Assembly (NCBI GenBank): GCA_029891345.1
Contig: CM057002.1
Coordinates: 59,944,777-60,008,776, forward strand
Direction: 5' to 3'
DNA length: 64,000 nt
From: Dryococelus australis
Lineage: Eukaryota; Arthropoda; Insecta; Phasmatodea; Phasmatidae
This document shows, piece by piece, positions 48,691 through 60,600 of the stretch. Below the pieces are notes generated by a model. It was given only the letters and a program-made list of their open reading frames with translations. It was not told the DNA's origin and made no database searches. Numbering within the stretch: position 1 is the first letter of the stretch; every line of letters starts with the position of its first letter. Both the position numbers and the translations under genes were made by a program.

Positions 48691-51600
48691 GAGGGCTGAT
48701 TCAGAATTCATGGTAACTGTTGTTGTTTATCTCAGAAAATGACCCAAGACAGAAAATGTACAAGTAAGTTTTAAAGGTGACACCGCATGGAATATGGATG
48801 CAGGAATGTCCGGCAAGGAACAAAATCAAACATGGCTGCTTGAAATCACCTTTTAATTGATATATAATTGTAAAAACTATATACACTTATTTGAAAGAGT
48901 ACATACTGTACGTGTATGAGCTGTTTAACATTCTTCAAAGTAGTCTCCGAGGTTTTCCACGGTTCGTTGCCAGCGATGAGGCAGACGGGGAATACCATCT
49001 GCTGCTTGAGATCCGTCAATGTGCACCACATCTCGTCGAAATGTTGTGACGATGTTTGCCTCATCGCTGGCAACGAACAAGGAACATCTTCGGAGACTAC
49101 TTTGAAGGATATCAAACAGCTCGTACACGTACGAGACGTGCCCGTTCACTCAAGTGTATACAGTTTGTACGAGAATATATCAATTAAACAGTGAATTCTA
49201 GTAGTCATGTTTGTCTTTGCTCCTCGCCGCACATTCCTGCATCCATATCCCATGCGGTGTCACCTTTAAAAGGTACTTGTCGTTGACTTTCAACTGCACA
49301 TAGTAAATTTCCTGTTTTGGGTCATTTTCGGGAGACTGACAATAGTTGCCGTGATTTCTGAATCAGCCCTCGTATACAGTATGCTGCTAAGCTGCCGCAT
49401 GTGGTGCCAACTAAAGCCAGGGGGCGGAGATTACTCCCTGACTCATTACTGGAAGAAGAGCCGAAGAATGGAAAATGAAGTGCAAATTGCACTAAAAACA
49501 TCTAAACTTGTGGCGCCGTTTTTCAGAAATCGCTCATTCAAACGCATTCATATTTTTAGGATTGGGACACCGTTTCTTCTTTGCCACCACTGTAATATTT
49601 TTCTTTTCTTTTTTTTAAACTATGCAAAATAATTTAACTAAAAAATATTTACAGGACGTTTTTGTAAAATTTCTGGGCAAATTTCAATACAATGTAAGAT
49701 GCACAATTTTTTTTTGTTAAGAGATATTTGGAGGTCAAAGCAAATGAAATGTAGAGGAAGGACAGAAATTACGCGTGATGGTTGCCGAATTGTTTTGAGT
49801 GTCCTAGTTTTCACGTGAAGGATTGATAAGGTTACAGTATTTTATGGTCAAAGTAAGTTACCAGGCATTTAAACTGTATATCAAACTCGATACGTTCAAC
49901 ATTATACGAAAGACATTTATACGCTCGAACCACCTTGTTGTGTCTGAATTACATAGTGAACTATCGCCACCAGTTGGCATGTGTTAGATTCTCTGCAGGG
50001 ACAAGAATTTGAAATGTTTCTCGACGACTGGCTGGTGTGAACCAGTTAGTGAGTAGTCGAAACTGCAACGTAGTTTGTAAGAACACGTTTTGAAGATCAC
50101 ACCTTATTGAGTTGTTAAATGTAACATAATGACTATTTTATATACATCCTATGGACCGGCAGTTCATATATAAATGCCATTTATATTAGACATTTCACTA
50201 TTAAGGCTACCTATAAATATATAATTTACTGTATGATTGGACTCCTACGGAGAGCAAAGTATTCGAAATATGAAATAATTTATAACTTATAATATAGAGT
50301 GACAGTTTATAGTAATATTTAAAAACACCCAGTTCCATAAAACATTTCGTTGAAAAAACCAACATTCGTCTAGCGGTAAATGAGATAAAATAATTTAGAT
50401 CTATTTCACAAAATAACTTGTAGCTATGACACGTTTGTTAGATGATGGAATGAATCTCACACCCACCCTTCAATTTTCTCATTCCTGTTTTTAAAACCGT
50501 GTTAAAATAATTATAACTACATTAGTAAGAGAAACTTCGAGTTTTAAAATTATTATATTTTAATAGCTATCAAAGTAGCTTAATGGACGTTTACCTAAAT
50601 TTAAATTGTTTGATAATCCGGTCGTCTTCAATGTTAAGATGTATTAATGTAACGCCTTAGGTATTAATATCCTTGTTTTCCTCAGTTCCAATAAAATAAA
50701 AATTAACTGAAAAAATATGTATATACATGTTAAGACTATATGATAATTTCTCCAAAAATTTCGCCACTCCAGTTTCTGAAAAAACAGATCGTCGTCATAA
50801 TAATCCTTCAATTTTCAACATAAATATGTTTTTCAAAACACAGATCATTCTAATACAAGGCAAAAACCTGAAACAGATAATCTCACATGCATTTTAATAA
50901 ATGGTGGAACTATATCAAATTGTTGACATCTGTCACAATACTACTGCTAACGTACGTTATAATATATAATTGAATTAGTATTACTGTTTTATTAATCAAC
51001 TGTGTATAGAAATGAATGAGTTGTAAAACACGCGCTTAGCTGAAAACCACTATATCTGATGTTAATGTACAGTAATAATTCACGTTCAACAAAATTAAAT
51101 ATTATTTCACACTTAATTTAATCATTCTCTGCCCTTTTAAAGTTAATGCGAAATTTTAAATGTTGTTTTCCAGAGACAGCTATGGGAGTCTCGATTCACG
51201 CCCAAGAAGACCCAGATTCCGAATACTGCCGGAACGTAACTGAGTAAGTTACGCAAAATGTGGTATTTTGTGCCTTATTTCTCTGCTAGTCCTCGGTACT
51301 TGCAATCTATCTTTTATTCCAGTTTGTCTGTGCTAACAGTCCACAGAAGGGAGAGGATATGGCTACATCCGGATTTTATATTCTACCTTACGCCAGTAGG
51401 TAGACGATACAAGAAGTGTCTAGACGCTGTCCAGGGATTTACAAAAAGGGTAATTGCTATATTCGCTGTCAAAATACATCTATTTATTTTAATTAATAAG
51501 GAAAACATAATGGTGCATAAAAATAAAATACTTAAAATCAACTTAATTAATGAAATCGTTTTTTTGAATAACTTATTACATCTTACAAGAAAAAATAATT

Positions 51601-54600
51601 AATAAAAACTGAATGTCATTTATTAAAAAGTTTTAAACTTCTGTCAACATAAAATTATTTTATGTTTAGAGAAATTCGGGTTTTATTACATTTTTTTCTA
51701 TAAATTATAATATTTCATTTATAATTAATATGAATAAAAGCAGAGAGAAATATGTGTTTTGATAACACTAAGCAGTTCTAGTGCAAGATATTGATTATAG
51801 ACAGAACACGGTAAAGTGAGCACTTCTGACAGCCCTGCTTAAGATCTACTTGTATGCACGTTGTGTAATCTTCCGCCTTATGTAAAATTATCATTTGCAT
51901 GAACCTCGTCACTTTATTCAAGCGAAAATGTAAAATTATTGTAAAAGTAAATATTTTACAAATATACTTAATTTTACACTTCGATGCATTAAAAAAGACA
52001 GAAAGAGAAATAAATAATTTAATTTAACACAAATGGTAACCTAACATCTTTTTATTCAACGTTTAGTTATGGAAATACTTTCCATCCATCGCTACCAACT
52101 TTGCTGGGCGAATGTCTCTCGGTGCGCCCGTTAAAATGTGCGCAGGTAAGGGCAGTGACATTTTTCTGAGGTTGATTTCAAAAGTGCTCACTTTATCGTG
52201 AACAGACTTTATCTGAGTGTGGACGAATGCAGCGCGCTGTTCATCTGGTGTGATGTTCTAGACTGGGTTTAGCTTTGAGACGGAGGAATATCCTCGGAGT
52301 ATGACTTTAGCAGGGCCTTAGAAAACTTGGAAGTAACCACGAATGGTCTGTGTTAACCGAATGTTCCTTGCATATTTGGCACCAGGTAATTCAAGAACGC
52401 AAGACGCTTCTTTCCAATGCAGTAAAGTTCAGCCACGAGTCTTCAGACGAAGACCGTTCATTTGGTAGGTCTATCACATAATTATGTCTTAACGGTGTTG
52501 AACCTCAAAAATTATTATTTTTTTGGTTTTTGTACCAAACGTTCTCCAACTTGTACACATTATATATGATTGCATTTTCCTCGAATAAAAAAAAATTTAC
52601 ACTTTGTATTTTTTAAATAATTTTATTTCAAATTCAAATTTTTTTTTCTGTTTTGCTACAGCCATTATAACAAATACTAAGTTATACAAACGAAAAAAAA
52701 AACAAAGTAAATTAATGCCATATATGTAATCACCATATAAAATTTCATATACCAAAAAAAAGTTCAAAATATGCAAAAGTGACTATATATTTAACAATAT
52801 CTTCATTTATATGGCTTGTGGTTTGGTAATGAATTATATATCACGCGGTAGCTCATAGCATTACTTTACTTAGTAAATTTTTTAATTTATACAACTTAGT
52901 ATTTATTATAACGGCTGCAGAAAAACAGAAAGGATTTGAATTTGACACAAAATTATTTAATAAATATAGTGTAAAGAAATTTTATTCGAGGAAAATGTCA
53001 CCGCATATAATGTGGTGTACAAGGTGAACGACGTCTGCTACAAAAATAAAATTATTAATTTTTTGGAGTCCAACTTGATAACGAAGTGAGTTGAGTTGAG
53101 AGGTGTTGGTGGGTGATTAACAGCCATGTCTTGAGCGCTGACGAGAATGAAGTGAGGCGAAGATGGAGCGGAGAGGGAACGTAAAGGTGGGGGAAAATGG
53201 AAGCCCCCCGAGAAAGGTGGCCGGCCAACAATGGTAACGACCGCCACGCTACCCACACGCGAGAAAACTGGGTGACCGGGCCGCCGGGATTCGAACCCGG
53301 TTCGTTGTGGTGGGAGGCGAGTAATCTGCCCACTGCAATACCGTGGTCCCATTTAACGTATGAAATGACGCCGTACGCACTATACAGAGTGTTGCAGAAT
53401 TGCATGTCAATACTGGAGGATGAAAAAAAAAAAAAGAATTACATGGACATAGGTCCGCAAACTCTTTTTTTCTTCACTACATCCCCTAATACAGAACGTG
53501 CAGTGTATGCATGGCCCATGGGCTGGATAATGTTACTATGGGATGTCATCGCAGCGTTCGTTTGCATGATACACGACACCTCACACCACGACACTACACC
53601 TAGAACAGTAAGAACTGCACAGGAATTAGTTACACATGTATGAAAGCTTATCTTAGGCACTAAAGGAAATGTTCCAAATGCCCTCCATCAGCACGAACAC
53701 ATGCATCAACCCGCCGTTGTATGGACACACGGATGCGTTGTATAAATCCCTGCAAAATTCCCGACTGTTTCGCAACCCGCCACAATACGGTAGCGGAGGG
53801 AACCCACATCTTCCACTGGGGTTGCATACACAAGTGCCTTTAAATGTCCCCACAAATAAAAGTCTAGTGGGTTCAAATCGCGGCTTCTCGGAGACTGGTA
53901 TGGGACTGCCAATTGCAGCTGCGATGGCATTCAACAGTACCATGATCCAGCCCGCGGACCATACGCTGTGGGTTACGTATTACGGGCTGTAGTGAAGAAA
54001 CGAAACATTTGCGGACCTATGTTCATAAACATTTTTTCATCAGCCAGATGTGAGGAATGTTTCCCTGAAGTATTGACATGCAATTTTGAATCATCCTGCA
54101 TAGAATGTTCTAAACTAGTCGGTTATAATACATTGAGTATTATATTTCCCATTAGGAATAAGAAGGAAGAAAGCTTTTCTTGATCTGCTGCTGGAAGTTT
54201 CTATGAATGAAGGCAAGCTTACGGATGAGGGTATCCGAGAAGAAGTGGACACGTTTATGATCGCGGTATGTATATTTTACATGGAACGTGATCTGACATA
54301 TTTATATAGAGGGGTTGTATATGTATGCACTTTTAATAAGTTACAGATATTACATGTAATTGACATAACAATGCCTCTCGCAGACATTACACGACTGCAG
54401 TAAATTGCGGGACTCGCCAGTCGTTGTAGTTTGTCATATGCTATTATTGTTATAATCACATGTAATTTCTTGCCCAAAATACTAAGTTATTTCCTTAAAA
54501 CTGCATTCAAAGACATATTAAGGCTGTTCAATAGCTAGTCTATATAGTCTTTCTATATTTTAGGATATCTTATGGTATCGATGCACGATTCGACGATAAC

Positions 54601-57600
54601 ATAATTGACATTTCAAATAATAAAAAAATAAATTTCATAAAAGTTTTTTAAGGATAAATATGATAACTTTGATTTAAAATTTCGATTCATACAAAATTAG
54701 ACAATGTATTTTAACGCAAAGTTTGAATTCATCTAAAGTGATGGTTAATTTTGCTAAGTTTTCCTTTAAAACTGACATTTGGCACACTTGCGAACAGGGC
54801 GTTGACCTAAAACTACTTAGACTTTTTATTTTTTTATTTTTCAGTAGATTAAATTGAAAGACGGTAGTTCGAACAGCACAAAACATTTTTAAGAAATATT
54901 TTTCACGACAGTCTTAGGAACAAGAACAATTATTTTGAGCTATAGCTTAACGTATTAATTATTTTCAGCTGTGAAATTTGTACGAAATAAATACACATTT
55001 ATTATTAATGAGGTTTGTTTCAGTCACTTTTAAAGGGCTGCTTTCCTCCATTGACCTACTTTTTACAAACTATTATTTCGTATCACAATGACGAAGGATA
55101 CAATGAGGTAGAAACTATCGAGAATATTATCAATGTTCTGAACGCCCTTAACTCTGTTGACCTAGTTTTAGTTTTAATGCCACGAAGTTTTTTTTCCCAC
55201 TTGTGGAAAATTTATTTTACTGCATTTATTACTTATGTTTTTACTACAAAACATGCCAACATCTGTTTTGAGTGAACGATAAGAACAGTGGGTATGAATG
55301 TTGTTCTGATACCATTTATAATCGTCCAATCATCAGGCAGGCTGACTTTGGTGTTCATTGGGCTCTTATATATACCGTAAAAAAAAACGAGTTTGGCTGT
55401 GTTGGGGACACGGCCGTTTTTTCTGCGTGAATACGTCTACGTTGACGCGCTCGGACGCCTTGATGTTTATTTTACGTTCCCGGCACCGCTTCACTTGATC
55501 ACATGGGGTTTTATAGGCATTAATGGATTGATTTTGAGATCTTTCCAACCGTATACGATTTCTGTATTTCGGCTTGGCTTTTTGACGAGTATAGGCCGCA
55601 ATTGTGTTAAGTTTCCTTAATTTTTTTTATATTAAACTCATACATTTCACCACAACCTCGCCACACAAATATTTTTATGCACGCAATCGATTGATCTTGA
55701 CGTGAGCTGTCGATTGAAACTCAAACGAGCGTCGTAGCTTCTCCTAGTCAAAATATATACCACACGGAAATTATGAGACGCGGCGAAACGAACTCAGAAT
55801 TGTGCGCCCCCCCCCCCCCGGGCAATGCTTCACAGTCTTAACTCAACGTAACATATTCTTTGATCCTTTGGAAATCGAGTGGTGTAATTGCATTTTGAAT
55901 GTATACGATAGATTCGGATCTGCAATGCCAAACTGTATCTCCCGAGTTTATGATCGCATTTTCTGGATTGCATCCCACTATGGTTGCAAATTTAAAGACG
56001 TGTTCACGTCAAAAGGCAATGACAGAATAGAACTACCACGCCATTGATATCAAGTCACGTGACAGCAACGAGAGGCGGATGACATGTGGGACACGAAGCG
56101 TGCACATATGACGATAGCCTTTACCGGAGTACATAACACTATCAATATTCACCTGAGTTGTGTCCAGCAACTGGACTGAAAAAAACTTTCCACGCATTCT
56201 TTCGTGATCGCGAACCATTTACCAAGCCATCAAATGAATGTTTCCTGCAATGATTACGAGCCATGTTTCGTCTTACATTTCCGTATGCTCTGCAAACGTT
56301 ATAATTTCATATCGAGAAGCAATTTCTGGTCGGGGTTATTTTCAAGACTTAAGAACTGATGCATTTCTCGAATAAAACAGAAAATCCCACCCAAGAAATG
56401 GCTTTTTAACATTGGAAAAAATTCCAGTATAATATCAGTTCAGGGAGTGGAATAAAAAACCCAAATTTTCCTTTTGCTTAGTTGGTACCTGCCCCACTTA
56501 AACTTGCGAATTCCGTTGTAAATTTATTACAAAGTAACCTCAGAAATTTTAGAAAATATTTAGTTGCACAGCCTGCATTTAAGTAAACGACAGCCATATT
56601 AATTGATTTAGAATTAATAGGTGCAATAACAAACGCTATTTTGTGACCAACTATTAATGAAATTAGCTGTCAAGGACTTCAAACTATTGTGTAGAGTTGC
56701 ATGTGAAAATAATTAAAGCTATAGGCTAATCACAGTAAAGTGAGCACTTTTGAAAACCCTCTCATTTGGTATAATAGTCAATAAATATTTTTTATTTTAG
56801 CCTTACACGTTAACTTCCGAGCACGTCGGAATATACGCACTGTGTTTATTACTTTCATGGCAATATTTATTTCAAAATGTGGTTAAAGGATAGAAAATGA
56901 CTGAAAGGAAAAAAGTAACTAGGGCCTCAAAAGTGCTCACTTTACCGCGAACAGCCTATATATTGATGTTTCTTCGTTGTCTTTGTACAATGAGTTGATG
57001 TTTCACATCACATTAATGGCAGGGTTCCAGATTTTTACGAAATAATCAGGAATAGTACTTATTATAAGCTGTATATAGCGCGCGAGCTGGCGCAGTAGTA
57101 AAAAACCAGCCTACCAATTGGGAGGACCCGGGGTCAAATCCCGGTCCAGCCATCCTAATATCAGTTTTTCAGGATTTTACGAAATCGCTATAGGCGAATG
57201 CTTGGATAGTTTCTTACAATAGTCCCTCGTCGATTGCCTCCCCATCTCCAGAATGCTTAGTATTCCCCTGCCAAGGCCTCGTCTCTGTCCCTGACCACTC
57301 AAGCAATATATCTGTATAAGAGTGCACATAAAAATAATAAAAACATTACTGTGGTTATAGGCTGTTCAAGGTAAAATGAGCACTTTTGAAAGTCCTGCTT
57401 AAGTACTTGTATCACGCTGTCTCTTCCTCTGCCTTATGTAAAACTAACATTGCCATGGGCCCCGTCCCTTTATTCGTGCGTCTGCTAAGTGAAACTGTAA
57501 ACTTATTAGAAAAGGAAATACTTCATACACCTGCTAATTTTTACACTTCTGTGCATTAAAAAAATAGAAAGGGAAATAAACAATTTAAAGTTATGACAAA

Positions 57601-60600
57601 TGGTTACCTAACACTGATTTTAAACGTTAAGATATAGAACTACTTTCCATCCATCGTTACCAACTTTACAGGGCGAATGTCACTCAGTGCGCACATTAAA
57701 ATATATGCATGCGGGGGCAGTGGTTTTTTTTCTTATGCTCATTTCTAAAGTGCTCACTTGATCGTGAACAGACTTTAATAGTGTGAATGTTTTGTACTTT
57801 CAGGGACATGACACAACTGCTTCAAGCGCGTCGTGGACACTCTTCATGCTGGGACATCATCCTGAAATTCAGGTAACAGTGGTACACCAATGAGCATATA
57901 AAATTTAAAATTTTAGAGTAAAATAGCTTTTAAATGTGGTTACATGGAACCTGAACTACCAATAATGTGTACCTTTTTTTTTAAGCTAGGTCTTGATGCA
58001 CTCGTGGTTACGTCACGTAACTGCCACATAAGTCAAACTAATACATTTTATTGCCCACGTGTTTTTTTAGTAAGTAATTTCCCGCACAGCTTGTGTTTTC
58101 TAGCGAGCATCACGAAACTAGTTTTGATCGCCTTTTTTTTTTTTTTGTTACGTGAGTTCGTGGACGTGGTTCGGAATGGCGTATTCGAGTCACAACTAAC
58201 CGAAAATTATGAACATAAAATTTCGTATTACATTAAATCGCGATATGATTGCCACAAACATTAAAACATTTCCGCAGCCAGAAAATAAAAAAAAAGAGAA
58301 AAATTTTAGTAAATTTAAATTACTATATTGCCAACAAACTTTCAGTAAAATGTGTATACTTTACTTAAATAATCTTGTAGTTGTTAAACATCAGCCTTAA
58401 TGTAAGTCGGAATCCTTAAATATTCATTTATTTTTAGTCCTTAATTAAAAACGCAGCAAAAAAATAAAATAAAAATTATGTATATAATTTCTTTCCTACA
58501 ATATTTACATTGCATATTTTCCCTCCTTTTTGAAAAATTACCTAGGCGAAAGGATATCTCTAAATTTCTAGATGCTGCCGGAAACCGAACTCTTGTTTCT
58601 TGTTAATCACGCGTTTCTTGACCCACTCTGCCACCGAGTGAAACGAAGCGACAGAACTTGCCAACGTGTTGCCCCACACTTTCCAACATGCTGCAGAAGT
58701 GCAGCGGTTAGACTACTTGCCTCCCCGCCAAGGCGAACTGGGTTCGGTTCCCGGACCTCCGCACGTGGGAATCTTGCCGGACGATGCCGCTGATCGGCGA
58801 GTTTGTTCGGGGGATCTTTCGTTCCCTCCGCCCTCGCATTCCGGCGCTGCTCCACTTCCATCCCGCTACACCCTCATCGGCTCTCAAGACCTCGTTGTTA
58901 AGTCACACAGATCTCCCTCGCTGTGGTAGACGTGTTTTTAGTTTTCTCGCGTTCTTGCCAGTCTAGCTGCATCGTTCTGCCCACGCAGTCATAAAAAACA
59001 TGAATTAATTAATGGTTTTATTCAGTCATATCTGTGTATTATCATTTCATACATGGCATATATTAAAAAAACTTTAATAAATCTTAGATATCAAACCCAT
59101 AATATGATGTCAGCAGGATTCTGTCTCCGTGAAATTTCAAAGATTATCGCATTGTTAAAATCTAATTTCTCTCCACACTTTTATGAAAAAGAAAATAATA
59201 CATTTCTTGTTATTAGTATATGTACTTCTAGCCAACTACAAAAACCTATATTCTCTTAATTGTGCATAATTTGTCAGGTCCGTAAATCTTAGTTAAGTAA
59301 TAATTAACAATAAGGTTTTTGCTGATAAACATATTCTCTTACGTTTCTAGGAAAAGGCGTATACAGAGCTGTCAGAAATATTCCAAGGTTCCCGAAGGTC
59401 TCCAACTATGAAAGATCTTAACGAGATGAAGTACCTGGAGAGAATCATCAAAGAGAGCCTCAGATTATATCCGACAATCCCTTTCATACAGAGGCTACTG
59501 AAAGAGGACATAACCATAGGTATAGTGATAATGATTCTAAAATATAAATGTTACTGCAAAATTGTGTTAATTGAGAAAAATGTATCAGAACTTTGACGTA
59601 AATACAGGTAATACGTAACACAAATTACCCTTCTGTGCAGGTTTATAGTTGTGTGAAACTGCATCCTCATTAGTGAAAATAATTTAACTGTAAAAATTAT
59701 ATTATTTTAGATTTGTTTTAAAAAAATAATATTCAAAATATGTGTAACGTCATATAACTGATAAATGTGCTTGGAAACTGAAATACTCGGTAAATATATA
59801 CTTTCTACTTTCTCATTTCTTCGTACTTCCCCCCCCCCCCCCCCGCCAAGCCCTTTTCAAATTAAAGTGTAATTATTTATCCGAGGAAATATATTTTAAA
59901 CTCAATTTCAGTTTTCCCTAGCCAGTTTATTATAAAGCAGGCACTGAGTTGTATATAAGCTCATTTTCAAATGGTTTATATTACTGCTAATTATTTTTCC
60001 TACACATACCTCCATATGAAGATTAAATCTCTCGTTAGAATAGTAGCAGAAAAGAGGATTTATTGCATACCTTCAGAACATGACATGCATAAGAGAAAAC
60101 AAATTTCTACGGCACATTTACTTATTTATTCAGTTGACTTGCATACATTTCCTTTAAAAATGCAGAACAGATACGCAAGTCTGAAATAATTAAGTTGTAG
60201 GTACACTAAATGACTTTCACAAATTATTAAGACTGATTTGTCCAGTTCCAAAGCGTACCTTGTCCACAAATACAATTAGTTCCAATAATGATCATGTTGT
60301 TTCCTTAATAGCCTTTGCTATGGAACAACAAATGTTTTACTGGTTCGAAACAGTGCTAAGGCCTTTTAAAGGCCGGTTAAAATACATTCCGTTTTCAAAG
60401 TAGCCCTTGTCCAAAAAAAAATTAAATATAATTTATTTCATATTAATGAGAATGCTTGATTTAAGAAGGCTCTAATTTCTACAATGTCCGTGACCAACAG
60501 CAACATCCATGCCATTTTTAATACAGCCACATAAAGAAATACACTAGAAATACATTTCTCGTTGTTTCCCGCCAATCGATGTGCACGGGCAAGGATCTCT

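Noticed and set aside
51290-51322. Longer version of CYP4 exon 6 using the acceptor at 51288-51289
   Set aside because: It keeps the frame but inserts 11 residues into a region of fixed CYP4 length. The TTTTATTCCAG acceptor is stronger and gives the usual spacing.
57078-57155. Functional tRNA gene
   Set aside because: Box A and box B are present, but the sequence continues into a SINE body with an A-rich tail and the anticodon arm is not convincing.
58572-58966. Several overlapping ORFs in CYP4 intron 9
   Set aside because: They are translations of SINE copy S8 in different frames.
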